Shown piece by piece: positions 17,815 to 26,473 of a stretch of 40,596 nucleotides of DNA. The notes beneath the pieces are model-generated. The model did not search any database, was not told the origin of the DNA, and saw nothing but the letters and a program-made list of their open reading frames with translations. The position numbers and the translations under genes were made by a program. Position 1 is the stretch's first letter. Each line of letters opens with the position of its first letter. Source of the DNA: Alistipes sp. ZOR0009 (GTDB lineage: Bacteria > Bacteroidota > Bacteroidia > Bacteroidales > ZOR0009); contig NZ_JTLD01000038.1 of NCBI RefSeq assembly GCF_000798815.1, positions 1-40,596 on the forward strand, written 5' to 3'.

Positions 17815-19695
17815 ATGAGATGTAAAACAATAATAGTAGGAGTTGCCCTGTTGGGTGCTCTCTTCTCTGGATGTAAAGAGGACTTCTCTGATATAAATAT
17901 TGATCCAGCAACAGTAACGAAAGGGAATGTTCCCGCTTTATTCACCAAAGGTTTACAAGAGTTTGAACCATCAGGGTACCTATTTTGGTTTTATAATGCA
18001 AGGTATACTCAACAGTGGTGTCAAGCATTTACACCGACAGGTGGGTTTGCTGATAACTTCAATAAGCAGGGAGAGGTTGGCGACCAAGGTTATCAAACTA
18101 TAAAAGTATTGAAGTATTTTCGAGAGGTTTCATCTGTTATTTCAAAGATGGATCCTCAAGAGGCAAAGAAGTATGAAAGTGTGAAGAGCATGTTCTATCC
18201 TTTGCTAGTTTACCTCGGGATGTTTGATACAGATATGTATGGAGATATGCCTTACACGGAGGCATGTATGGCTAAGTACTCTAACCCTGTAATACTAGCA
18301 CCCAAGTATGATACCATGGAGTCGTTATATGATCTATGGTTGTCGGAGTTGAATCTTGCACTTCAAGGTTTTAAAGCAACTAACCAGGTATCGTTAGGCA
18401 GTCAAGATTTTGTTTACAAAGGAGATGTTGCCAAATGGGCTAAGTTTGCTAACTCTTTGAAATTGAAGTTGGCCGTACGCTATTTGAGCGTGAATAAGCA
18501 GAAGGCTCTTGAAATAGCAGCGGAAGCGGTAAATAATAGCGCTGGATTGCTTAGTAGTCTAGATGATGATTTTGTGTACAATAGAGCTACAGGTATTGTG
18601 GGTGACGACAATGGCGATAATGCGTACCATTTTGGTAATAGCGTTTCATCTGGAGCCGGATCAAAACCAGTTGTAGACCTTCTCATAAAGAATAAAGATC
18701 CACGAGTAAGGTTTTTCTACAATAAGAACGATTTTAACTCGAAGGTTGTGCAAGGCTTTTTTGATGCTGGGACCCCTCTGCCATTTTATATTGAACAAAA
18801 TGTAGAGTATACAACTGACGGGAATGGAAAGAAGACGTTCAAGAGTTGGAAAGGATTAGGCGAGCCTTGGGTTCGTTATTACGGTTTACCAACTGGGTAT
18901 AACGCAGCGAATGATCCAGCGTATTTTGACTATTTTGACTTTACTAGATGGAAGATTTCGTTGAATGGATCGGAGAAAACCTATACGCCTTACGCTTCAT
19001 TCCAAGAAGAAATGGTTAGAGGACGTGTAGAGTATACCTATCCAGATATCCCTGGATCATCTGTTGTTCAAGATAAGAATCCAACTCCTTGGTATGGGTT
19101 ATTCCTATCGGCTGCTGAGGTGAACCTGTATTTGGCAGAGCTAAAGCTGTATGGAGCAACCCTTCCTCAGTCGGCGGAATACTACTATAACAAGGGTGTT
19201 GAGCTGTCGGTTAGGGCGTACGATAAGCTTGCCAACTTAAATAAGGTGCCTTACTACTTTACCACTTATGATCCAAAAGAGGAAGTTATTGCGCTGAAGA
19301 GTGGTGAGGTTGAGGCTATGATGCTAAATGCGGATTATAAGCTAACCGGGAGCACGCTTGAGCAGCTTGAAAAGGTATACATTCAAGAATACCTACATTT
19401 CATGTATCAGCCAGATGACCAGTTTGCAGCGGTACGCCGCTCTGGGGTTCCAAAGGTAGGCAGTACGATTCTGGCTTGGACCAATATTGCTCCACAGGGC
19501 AACAACTATGTTCCAAGACGATTTGATATTTCGAGTCCTAGTCCAACGGATTTAATGTTCAAGAATATTAAAGACGCAGCCGCACGACAAGGCTTTACGT
19601 TTGGAATTATAGAGAAGCCAAACCTGCTTAACTCGGAAAGAGTTTGGAGTGATAAATCTGCACCTAACTTTGGTGAAGGACCTAAGATTCAGTAG
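17815..19695 (+). CDS. SusD/RagB-type nutrient-binding outer-membrane lipoprotein (SusD-like_2)
   Basis: The surface lipoprotein that caps the SusC barrel and binds substrate. It has 626 residues with a lipobox LFSGC (Cys20). Acidic and basic residues directly after the cysteine (CKEDF) resemble the surface-export signal of Bacteroidota lipoproteins. The DFSDINIDPATV segment is the mark of the SusD-like_2 subfamily, whose other members often handle peptides or less-studied substrates. TPR-like helical segments follow (KVLKYFREVSSVI, WLSELNLALQ), and the C-terminus contains the usual loop-rich RRSGVPKVGS portion. It is co-transcribed with susC and ends at a strong terminator. Confidence 0.93.
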   Translation: MRCKTIIVGVALLGALFSGCKEDFSDINIDPATVTKGNVPALFTKGLQEFEPSGYLFWFYNARYTQQWCQAFTPTGGFADNFNKQGEVGDQGYQTIKVLKYFREVSSVISKMDPQEAKKYESVKSMFYPLLVYLGMFDTDMYGDMPYTEACMAKYSNPVILAPKYDTMESLYDLWLSELNLALQGFKATNQVSLGSQDFVYKGDVAKWAKFANSLKLKLAVRYLSVNKQKALEIAAEAVNNSAGLLSSLDDDFVYNRATGIVGDDNGDNAYHFGNSVSSGAGSKPVVDLLIKNKDPRVRFFYNKNDFNSKVVQGFFDAGTPLPFYIEQNVEYTTDGNGKKTFKSWKGLGEPWVRYYGLPTGYNAANDPAYFDYFDFTRWKISLNGSEKTYTPYASFQEEMVRGRVEYTYPDIPGSSVVQDKNPTPWYGLFLSAAEVNLYLAELKLYGATLPQSAEYYYNKGVELSVRAYDKLANLNKVPYYFTTYDPKEEVIALKSGEVEAMMLNADYKLTGSTLEQLEKVYIQEYLHFMYQPDDQFAAVRRSGVPKVGSTILAWTNIAPQGNNYVPRRFDISSPSPTDLMFKNIKDAAARQGFTFGIIEKPNLLNSERVWSDKSAPNFGEGPKIQ

Positions 19696-19718
19696 CTGTT
19701 AAAGCGATAGTATAAGCT

Positions 19719-19753
19719 AGTAGGCATGGATTCTTTCCATGCCTACTTTTTTG
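19719..19753 (+). terminator. Terminator after susD
   Basis: AGTAGGCATGGA (19719-19730) pairs perfectly with TCCATGCCTACT (19736-19747) around a 5-nt loop, followed by six T residues. Confidence 0.93.
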
Positions 19754-19797
19754 TTGTTTAGTTTGAAACTTGATGTTAAGGTATTACAGGAGGAGAA

Positions 19798-19827
19798 TAA
19801 AAAAGGCTACCGATGCTGGTAGCCTTT
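19798..19827 (-). terminator. Terminator after the PEGA-like protein gene
   Basis: AAAGGCTACC (19802-19811) and GGTAGCCTTT (19818-19827) are exact complements around a 6-nt loop. On the minus strand a run of T residues follows. It lies 7 nt beyond the stop of the minus-strand gene. Confidence 0.9.
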
Positions 19828-19834
19828 GATGTAT

Positions 19835-20821
19835 TTAAAGGGCTGGTTTAGCGAGCTGACTCTTGGTTAATTTTATCTCTACAACAACCTTATCGCCACT
19901 TGATATGGTGACTGTTTGCGTTACGGTTTCGTAACCTGGTTTTTCTATTATAATGATGTATGTTCCTTTAGGAAGATGCTTAATACGGATGGTTCCATTC
20001 TTAGCTATCCTTTTAACCAGCGGCTTTGAGGTGAGATCAGCCATGTTTACATTCTCTTTTGAAGCAGGTAGAATAGTTGCTGTTGCACCCTTTATGGCTT
20101 CGCCATTGTCGTCGCCTGTTATATTTATGGTAAGGGCTATCATACCTGCGGTAAGGTTGATAACCTTACGGGTATCCTTGTACTTACTGTAGAATTCGGG
20201 ATGGGAAAACTTGATGACCTCTACTAGCGTATCCATATTTTCGAGCAGCACATCATTCTCTTTGGATAGCTGACTGAGCTGATCGGTTACTGCTTTAGAT
20301 TCTGTTACCTGAGCTCTTGTAGAAGGGATTGCCTGACGAAACTGTTCGATGAGGGAGTAGAGGTTGGTGAGGTATTCGGAGGTGATGTCGTAGGTTTCTG
20401 CCCCTTGCTTATGTTCGGTAGCTTTGGCGTGGAGTATTAGCGCCATGTCGAGCAGCTTGGAGTCGGAGGCATTTAGCAATTCGGACTCTGTGACGTGAAT
20501 TTCCTTGGAGAGAATTTTATTGTTGGTAACCATAGCATAGGCAGCAAGTTTGTTGCTAGTGTCTATGCTGCTTTTTGAGAGCTTATTGCGCAGCTCCTTT
20601 TTGCTATCCTTAACTCCGCTCCTGTTTACACGTTGCTTTCCTTTGTTGTTTCCTATACAGGCTAAGTTTTCTAAATATTTAACATAGTATTTTTTAAAGT
20701 TTGGAATCTTATCAATCGTTTCTTCGTTGTTGTTGACTAAATCGGACAGGCCAAGGCCCATGATGTACTTACCTTCTTGTTTTCGATTCATCTCCTTAAT
20801 TTTTTTAGTGTGACTGACCAT
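19835..20821 (-). CDS. Unrecognised helical protein with C-terminal PEGA/carboxypeptidase-regulatory-like domain
   Basis: From MVSHTKKIKEM the protein has 328 residues. About the first 220 are polar and helical without a signal peptide (NNNEETIDKIPNFKKYY, many Lys and Ser, a LLDMALILHAKATEH segment). They are followed by a small beta domain at about 230-320 (ALTINITGDDNGEAIKGATATI ... LPKGTYIIIIEKPGYETVTQTV) of the PEGA or carboxypeptidase-regulatory type. Lack of a secretion signal is unusual for such a beta domain, so it is either cytoplasmic or exported by another route. The open frame runs 30 codons further upstream, but these look untranslated. I do not recognise a named family; function unknown. 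Confidence 0.75.
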   Translation of the reverse strand: MVSHTKKIKEMNRKQEGKYIMGLGLSDLVNNNEETIDKIPNFKKYYVKYLENLACIGNNKGKQRVNRSGVKDSKKELRNKLSKSSIDTSNKLAAYAMVTNNKILSKEIHVTESELLNASDSKLLDMALILHAKATEHKQGAETYDITSEYLTNLYSLIEQFRQAIPSTRAQVTESKAVTDQLSQLSKENDVLLENMDTLVEVIKFSHPEFYSKYKDTRKVINLTAGMIALTINITGDDNGEAIKGATATILPASKENVNMADLTSKPLVKRIAKNGTIRIKHLPKGTYIIIIEKPGYETVTQTVTISSGDKVVVEIKLTKSQLAKPAL

Positions 20822-21231
20822 TATCAACCTCAAGTTAAGGCGGGTTGTATATTCGGCGCAATAGATTTTTGAAAATTTAACTTTGTGAATTATATTGGTG
20901 GGATGTAGCATTAATCTGCTGCGCCTGATGGCGTTGTAGTAGACGTATTGTTGGCGAATTAAAGGTTGCTTTTACCTATGATTGAGGCGGAAGGATGGGG
21001 TGTTATGCTTCGATCTTTATGCTTTAATATGCACTTCATGTAGTAAACGTAAAAAAGTGGATGTGTATTAATGTTTGTGCCAAAAATGGAGGGGGCGCTG
21101 CTTGATGTTAAGCTGCAAAACGGCTTTGTGTATTTTATAAGTAGATGTAACAGACGCGTTGAACGCTAAGATAGTTGGGCGAATAGCTAAAAGAATGGGC
21201 TTAAGCTAAGATGGAAATTGAGTGAATGCCT

Positions 21232-21525
21232 TTCGAACTTGGAGCAGTAGCAATCTAAATGGCGAAAGTGTCCATCAATTTATGGTTTGTTACTGTCTAA
21301 CTGCTGTCAATAGTATTCGAGATGGTGACAATTAGCTTCAATTTAGAGTCAGATGCGTTCTATTAACATGCAGCGTTATCCTATTTGCGAGCAGCGGCGT
21401 TCGAGATGGAGGCAGAAGCATTCGAAGTGTTGGCTGTGAGGTTCGAAAGTTAGCATGTGGTGATCAATTTTAGGGTTGCGGGTGCTATGACGTCGTTAGC
21501 AGCGTTAGAGTATTGCGCTGAGGTA
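21232..21525. repeat. Degenerate 21-bp periodic array, 14 units
   Basis: Fourteen consecutive 21-bp units start at 21232 and every 21 bp to 21505. Column by column, T is at position 2 in 12 of 14 units, C at position 3 in 12 of 14 and A at position 5 in 13 of 14. Position 4 is variable, and C at position 14 (often followed by A) occurs in 9 of 14. The units at 21232, 21316, 21400, 21421 and 21442 start with TTCGAA or TTCGAG. Weaker copies may continue leftwards to about 21150. The period equals two turns of B-DNA. It could be an old decayed tandem repeat or a phased protein-binding array. Confidence 0.8.
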
Positions 21526-21559
21526 CTAATGGAATGCTGAATTTGATTAAACACTTTAG

Positions 21560-21567
21560 TACCTTTG
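21560..21567 (+). promoter_or_regulatory. -7 promoter element of the VF530 gene
   Basis: TACCTTTG is a perfect TAnnTTTG. The predicted transcript start (about 21574) falls 12 nt before the ATG at 21586. This rules out the upstream TTG in the same frame as a start. A TTTG at 21542-21545 is present but at 14 nt, closer than usual. Confidence 0.6.
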
Positions 21568-21585
21568 ACAACAAAAATATTACCT

Positions 21586-21801
21586 ATGGAACAAAAGAAT
21601 AATCCGTTGCACGGGCTGACCTTAGAGGCTATTGTTACCGCATTGGTGGATAAATTTGGCTGGGAGGAGCTCTCGTTGCGGATTAACATAAACTGCTTTA
21701 AGAATGAGCCGAGCATAAAATCGAGCCTGAAGTTTTTGCGCCGCACACCTTGGGCAAGAGCTAAGGTTGAGGAGCTGTATATCCGTACTATAGGGCGGTA
21801 G
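21586..21801 (+). CDS. VF530-family (DUF2132) DNA-binding protein
   Basis: A 71-residue helical protein matching the VF530 family, named after a Vibrio fischeri protein of solved structure and annotated as DNA-binding. Recognisable segments are [40 protein letters not shown] and a C-terminal basic [20 protein letters not shown]. The length is typical. It is monocistronic with its own promoter and lies directly downstream of the 21-bp array. Whether it binds that array is unknown. Confidence 0.9.
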   Translation: MEQKNNPLHGLTLEAIVTALVDKFGWEELSLRININCFKNEPSIKSSLKFLRRTPWARAKVEELYIRTIGR

Positions 21802-21845
21802 CATTATGCTGCGGCTGCTCCGAGCTTGGAGCTAGTCGGGAGGTG

Positions 21846-21972
21846 TAGCGAGTAGGCGAGTAGCAGCCCCAATGTATTTATATCCGTAAATTTTGTTAAA
21901 CGATACGGCTTTTTCGTACATTGGGAAATCTTTTACGTCATTAATCATATTAACTAAACAAGCTACTCGCTA
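21846..21972 (+). promoter_or_regulatory. Complementary segments flanking the tricorn leader
   Basis: TAGCGAGTAG (21846-21855) and, directly after, GCGAGTAGC (21856-21864) are each exactly complementary to CTACTCGCTA (21963-21972), which runs into the tricorn start codon. They could pair and hide the translation start, but only if transcription begins upstream of 21846. A weak promoter candidate (TTTTG ending 21895, then TACATTGG at 21917-21924) would exclude them from the mRNA. Confidence 0.3.
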
Positions 21973-24900
21973 TGATTAAGAAACTATTGGTAGCAGCGTT
22001 TGTGGGGCTATCATTTGCAGCTTCGGCTACTGATGATGCGCGGCTTATGCGCTACCCGGACATAAACGGCAACTTGGCCGTTTTTGTGTATGCCGGAGAC
22101 ATTTGGTCGGTGAATGCTAACGGAGGAGACGAAAGACGCCTGACCTCTCATGAAGGATTGGAGCTGTTTCCAAAGATTTCTCCTGATGGACGATGGATTG
22201 CCTTTTCGGCAGAGTATTCTGGTAGCCGTCAGATTTGGGTAATGCCCGCAGAGGGTGGTGCTGCTAGGCAGCTTACCTTCTACAACTCGGTGGGAGTAAT
22301 GCCCCCACGTGGAGGTTACGACAACGTGGTGCTGGGATGGACATCGGACAGCAAGCAGATTATGATAAGGGCAAACCGTACCCCGTTTGGAGACCGTAAC
22401 GGGATGTACTACCTTGTTAGCATGGATGGTGGGTTGGAAAAACCGCTGCCAATAGTAAATGGTGGTTTTGCTGCGCTTTCGCCAGATGGGCAGCAGGTTT
22501 GCTTTACGCCTGTAGACAGGGAGTTTCGTACGTGGAAACGCTATAAAGGAGGGCGCGCAACCGAACTCTGGAATTACAATTTGGCCAACAACACCTCGGA
22601 GCAGCTTACCCATTTTGCAGGTTCAGATCAGTGGCCAATATGGATGGGGAGCGACATCTTCTTTGCTTCGGACAGGGATTTACGCCTAAACATATACCGC
22701 TATAATACCCAAACAAAAAAGGAAGAGCAGCTAACCTTTCATAAGGATTTTGATGTGATGTGGCCTTCGGGTAAGAATGGCTGGATAGTATACGAGAATG
22801 GAGGACGGCTATTTAAGCTGAATACCAGCACGGGTAAGGAGGAGAAGCTTACGGTAAATATCAGCTTCGATAATCCAAACTTACTTCCATACTATAAGAA
22901 CGTTAAGGATGATATACATAGCTACGCCATCTCCCCATCGGGAAAACGTGCGCTATTTGATGCAAGAGGGGATATTTTTTCGGTTCCAGCAGAAAATGGG
23001 ATTGTTGAAAATCTAACACAAACGCGTGATGCACGCGAAATTTATCCTTCGTGGTCGCCCAACGGTAAGTACATTTCGTACTATTCGGATGCAAGCGGCG
23101 AGTATGAGGTATATCTCCTAGAAAATAAGAAGGGCGCTAAGCCTAGGCAGCTAACTACCAACTCCAAATCGTGGAAGTATGAGGCGGAGTGGTCGCCCAA
23201 TAGCCAATACCTTGTGTACAGCGATAGAACCCTTAACTTGTGGCTTTTGAACGTTGAATCGGGTAAGCAGGTGGCTATTGATCATGCAACGATGAACGAA
23301 ATTAGGTCGTTTGCTTTTTCGCCAGATAGCCGCTGGATAACCTATACTAAGGAGGCTAGCAACGGTCAGTCGTCCATTTGGGTGTACAACGTAGAATCGG
23401 GCAAATCTACCCAGCTGTTGAATTCGGTTTACGATAACGATCAGCCGGTATTTAGTCGCGATGGTAAGTTTATCTTCTTTGTATCCAACCGTGATTTCAA
23501 CCTTGCCTTTTCTAGCTTCGAGTTTGACTACATCTACAATAATGCGGCTAAAATATATGCGGTTTCGTTGAGGAATGACGGTTCTTCGCTCGTTAAGGTG
23601 AAGAATGACGTAGAGCCTATAGAGGTAAAGTCTGCTGATGAGGCAAAGAAACCTACCAAAGGAAAGGCCCCAGAGGCTGCTAAGCCAGAGACTAAAAACA
23701 ATGTTGAGATTGATTTTGATGGTATTGATGGTAGGGTGATGGCTCTTCCGTTAAATGCAGGAGGCTACTCGATTGTAGGAGCTAACGAGGATGGAGTTCT
23801 ATACTCTTCGAAGGGTAAGCTGATGTGCTACAATATAGCCAACGAAAAGGCCGAAGAGATAATGGATGGTGCCTCGAATGTTGTTCTTAGTGCCAATGGT
23901 AAGTCGTTTATTTACCAATCGCAGGACAACTACAGTATAGCCAAAGTTGGTGTTGGACAGAAAGCGGGTGCCGGAATGCTGAATTTGGATAAGCTGGAGA
24001 TGAAGATTTATCCGCAGCAGGAGTGGAATCAGATTTATACTGATGGCTGGCGTATTTTCCGCGATTTCTTTTACGTGAACAATATGCACGGAGTAGACTG
24101 GGCTAAGGTTAAGCAGCAGTACGGAGAGCTGCTTCCCTACGTTCCTTCTCGCTTTGACCTAGACTACCTGCTTAACGAGGTTGTTTCGGAGGCCAATGCA
24201 GGGCACTCGTATGTAGATTGGGGAGATATTAAGCGCGTGAAGCGTGTGGAAACAGGACTGCTAGGAGCACAGCTGGTTGCTGATAACGCTGCAGGACGAT
24301 ATAAGATAGCAAAGATATACAAGGGAGAGAACTGGAATCCAGAACTACGCTCGCCGTTAACAGAGCAGGGGATTAACGTAAAGGAGGGAGATTACATTCT
24401 AAGCATTGACGGGCACGATGTAACCCTAAAGGATAATCCTTATGAGTTTCTAGAAAATAAGGCAAATGTACAGGTAGAGCTGGAAGTTAGCGCTGCAGGT
24501 AACGGAGCCAACGCACGTACTTATACCGTAAAACCGATAGATAGCGAGCTTGAGCTGATGCATCTAAGCTGGGTGAACGAGCGCAGGGCAATGGTTGATA
24601 AGCTTTCGGGAGGACGTATTGGCTACATTTATCTACCTAATACGGCCGTAGAGGGCAACCGTGAGCTATTTAAAGGAATGTATGCTTATCACGATAAGGA
24701 GGCGCTGATTATTGACGACCGCTATAACGGTGGTGGATTTATTCCTGATCGTATGATTAACCTGCTAAATCGTCGTACGCTAGTTTACTGGCATCGTAAT
24801 GGTTTGCTGCCAACCAAGTCGCCAGCAATTGCGCATGATGGGCCTAAGGCAATGCTTATTAATGGCTACTCTTCGTCGGGTGGAGATGCGCTACCTTACT

Positions 24901-25238
24901 TCTTCCGCAAAACTGGTCAAGGTAAGCTTATCGGAACCCGCACCTGGGGTGGGTTGGTAGGTATTAGCGGAAATGCACGCCTAGTTGATGGCGGCTATAT
25001 TTCTGTGCCCCGTTTTGGAGTCTTTAATGAGAATAGCGAATGGATAGTTGAGGGTGTTGGCGTTTCGCCAGACTACGAGGTGGTTGATAGGCCAGAGGAG
25101 ATGGTGAAAGGCGAGGATGCCTGCATCCAAAAGGCAGTAGAGACCCTTCTAAAGGAGCTGCAGGAGAAGCCTGTGAAGAAGGTTGTTCCGCCAGCAGCAC
25201 CAGATCGTAGTAAGTGGATAGAGGCTGGCGCTAAATAG
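21972..25238 (+). CDS. Exported tricorn-type protease (S41 peptidase with WD40-like propellers)
   Basis: The 1088-residue protein is close to the length of Thermoplasma tricorn. It has a signal peptide (about 1-19), so it works in the periplasm. An N-terminal six-bladed propeller with repeated FSxDGRWIAF-type blades and a second seven-bladed propeller follow up to about residue 680. Then come a helical bundle, a PDZ domain (about 760-830; VKEGDYILSIDGHDV) and the S41 catalytic core. Catalytic candidates are His745 and Ser746 (NAGHSYV), the Ser run 967-969 in GYSSSGGD, and Glu1027 near VEGVGVSPDY. The family cuts peptides into short oligopeptides. A charged Lys/Pro/Ala-rich linker lies near 555-575. 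Confidence 0.93.
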   Translation: MIKKLLVAAFVGLSFAASATDDARLMRYPDINGNLAVFVYAGDIWSVNANGGDERRLTSHEGLELFPKISPDGRWIAFSAEYSGSRQIWVMPAEGGAARQLTFYNSVGVMPPRGGYDNVVLGWTSDSKQIMIRANRTPFGDRNGMYYLVSMDGGLEKPLPIVNGGFAALSPDGQQVCFTPVDREFRTWKRYKGGRATELWNYNLANNTSEQLTHFAGSDQWPIWMGSDIFFASDRDLRLNIYRYNTQTKKEEQLTFHKDFDVMWPSGKNGWIVYENGGRLFKLNTSTGKEEKLTVNISFDNPNLLPYYKNVKDDIHSYAISPSGKRALFDARGDIFSVPAENGIVENLTQTRDAREIYPSWSPNGKYISYYSDASGEYEVYLLENKKGAKPRQLTTNSKSWKYEAEWSPNSQYLVYSDRTLNLWLLNVESGKQVAIDHATMNEIRSFAFSPDSRWITYTKEASNGQSSIWVYNVESGKSTQLLNSVYDNDQPVFSRDGKFIFFVSNRDFNLAFSSFEFDYIYNNAAKIYAVSLRNDGSSLVKVKNDVEPIEVKSADEAKKPTKGKAPEAAKPETKNNVEIDFDGIDGRVMALPLNAGGYSIVGANEDGVLYSSKGKLMCYNIANEKAEEIMDGASNVVLSANGKSFIYQSQDNYSIAKVGVGQKAGAGMLNLDKLEMKIYPQQEWNQIYTDGWRIFRDFFYVNNMHGVDWAKVKQQYGELLPYVPSRFDLDYLLNEVVSEANAGHSYVDWGDIKRVKRVETGLLGAQLVADNAAGRYKIAKIYKGENWNPELRSPLTEQGINVKEGDYILSIDGHDVTLKDNPYEFLENKANVQVELEVSAAGNGANARTYTVKPIDSELELMHLSWVNERRAMVDKLSGGRIGYIYLPNTAVEGNRELFKGMYAYHDKEALIIDDRYNGGGFIPDRMINLLNRRTLVYWHRNGLLPTKSPAIAHDGPKAMLINGYSSSGGDALPYFFRKTGQGKLIGTRTWGGLVGISGNARLVDGGYISVPRFGVFNENSEWIVEGVGVSPDYEVVDRPEEMVKGEDACIQKAVETLLKELQEKPVKKVVPPAAPDRSKWIEAGAK

Positions 25239-25254
25239 CGACATAATATGAAAT

Positions 25255-25287
25255 AAAAAAGGCTCGGATGATCTCCGAGCCTTTTTT
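25255..25287. terminator. Bidirectional terminator between tricorn and the sigma-54 regulator
   Basis: GGCTCGGA (25261-25268) pairs with TCCGAGCC (25274-25281) around a 5-nt loop, flanked by six A and six T residues. It lies between convergent genes and is symmetrical, so it can end both transcripts. Confidence 0.93.
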
Positions 25288-25300
25288 ATGGTGCTTTTGC

Positions 25301-26467
25301 TTAGTTCATTTGGGGAGATGCGTACATTTTTACATCATCTGCCTTAATTTCCTTGCCGCTTAATATCATCAAGCGTTCGATTACATTTCTAAATTCGCGG
25401 ACATTTCCTGTCCATTTCAGCTTCTGTAGCTCGGCAATAGCCTCGGTTGATATTTTGGGGCGTGGCATGCTGTATTCGGTGCTGATTAAATCGAGAAAAT
25501 GTTCGGCCAGCAATGGAATATCTTCGAGGCGATCGACCAAGGAGGGGACGTGAATGAGGATAACACTTAGACGGTGGTATAAGTCCTCCCTAAAGGTGCC
25601 TTTGGCAATCTCCTCTAAAAGATTTTTGTTGGTTGCCGCTACCACGCGGACGTTTACGTTGATATCCTTGTCGCCACCTACACGGCTAACCTTGTTTTCC
25701 TGAAGTGCTCTGAGCACCTTAGCCTGTGCAGATAGGCTCATATCGCCGATTTCATCGAGGAAGAGCGTTCCGCCATCAGCCTGTTCGAATTTTCCCTTTC
25801 GCTGCTTTACTGCGGAGGTGAAAGCGCCTTTTTCGTGGCCGAACAGCTCGCTTTCGATAAGTTCTGAGGGGATTGCAGCGCAGTTTACCTCTACAAAAGA
25901 ACTTGCTGCTCTTTGGCTTTTCTCGTGTAACCAGCGTGCTACGAGCTCTTTACCTGTTCCGTTTGATCCGGTGATCATTACGCGTGCTTCTGTTGGAGCA
26001 ACCTTGTCGATTACCTCTTTAACCCGTTTGATAGCATCCGATTCGCCTACGATATCGAAGGTTTTATTAACCTTGCTTTTCAACTTTTTTGTCTCCTGCA
26101 CAAGGCTGGTCTTGTCAGTTGCGTTACGAAGCGTGATAAGGATACGGTTAAGATCGAGAGGTTTGGCAATGAAGTCGTACGCGCCTTTTTTTATTGCCTC
26201 CACGGCTGTTTCTATAGTACCATGACCCGATATCATAATGATAGGAACCTCTGGGGCAGCCTCCTGAAGCTTATCCAAGACCTCCATTCCGTCCATTTCT
26301 GGCATCTTTATATCAAGAAAGACAATGTCAATACCTCCTTTTGCAAACAGCTCAATACCTTGAGGTCCATTCTCGGCAAGAAGCACATCGTAACCCTCTA
26401 GACCTAGTATATCCTTTAAGGTATTTCGGATTGCCTTCTCGTCATCTATAACAAGTACCTTTCCCAT
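25301..26467 (-). CDS. NtrC-type sigma-54 activator response regulator without HTH domain
   Basis: The 388-residue protein has a receiver domain (1-120; Asp8/Asp9, phospho-acceptor Asp52 in FLDIKMP, Lys in FIAKPLD) and an AAA+ sigma-54 interaction domain (about 140-375). The Walker A is GSNGTGKE, the sigma-54 contact loop is GAFTSA (commonest form GAFTGA), and Walker B is GGTLFLDEIGD; sensor motifs and the RNVIERLM segment are present. It ends about 15 residues after the AAA domain, with no Fis-type helix-turn-helix. Such proteins (for example FlgR of Helicobacter, CtcC of Chlamydia) activate without DNA binding. Its ATG is 6 nt from the stop of the Ppx/GppA gene, so the two form an operon. 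Confidence 0.93.
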   Translation of the reverse strand: MGKVLVIDDEKAIRNTLKDILGLEGYDVLLAENGPQGIELFAKGGIDIVFLDIKMPEMDGMEVLDKLQEAAPEVPIIMISGHGTIETAVEAIKKGAYDFIAKPLDLNRILITLRNATDKTSLVQETKKLKSKVNKTFDIVGESDAIKRVKEVIDKVAPTEARVMITGSNGTGKELVARWLHEKSQRAASSFVEVNCAAIPSELIESELFGHEKGAFTSAVKQRKGKFEQADGGTLFLDEIGDMSLSAQAKVLRALQENKVSRVGGDKDINVNVRVVAATNKNLLEEIAKGTFREDLYHRLSVILIHVPSLVDRLEDIPLLAEHFLDLISTEYSMPRPKISTEAIAELQKLKWTGNVREFRNVIERLMILSGKEIKADDVKMYASPQMN

Positions 26468-26473
26468 GATCTT

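Larger units (their letters stand above)
20822..21585. other. Gene-free region of about 760 bp before the VF530 gene
   Basis: No gene is supported on either strand. The right half is filled by the degenerate 21-bp periodic array described separately. The left part (20822-21147) shows no clear structure beyond the upstream sequence of the minus-strand gene. In the array's main register, plus-strand stop codons occur in at least four units, so the array is not coding in that frame. Confidence 0.7.

Noticed and set aside
21232-21525. CRISPR array
   Set aside because: There are no conserved repeats separated by unique spacers, the period is only 21 bp and no cas genes are present.
21450-21746. 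98-codon minus-strand frame across the VF530 gene and part of the array
   Set aside because: Antisense to a clear gene, no domain, and it ends within repeat units.
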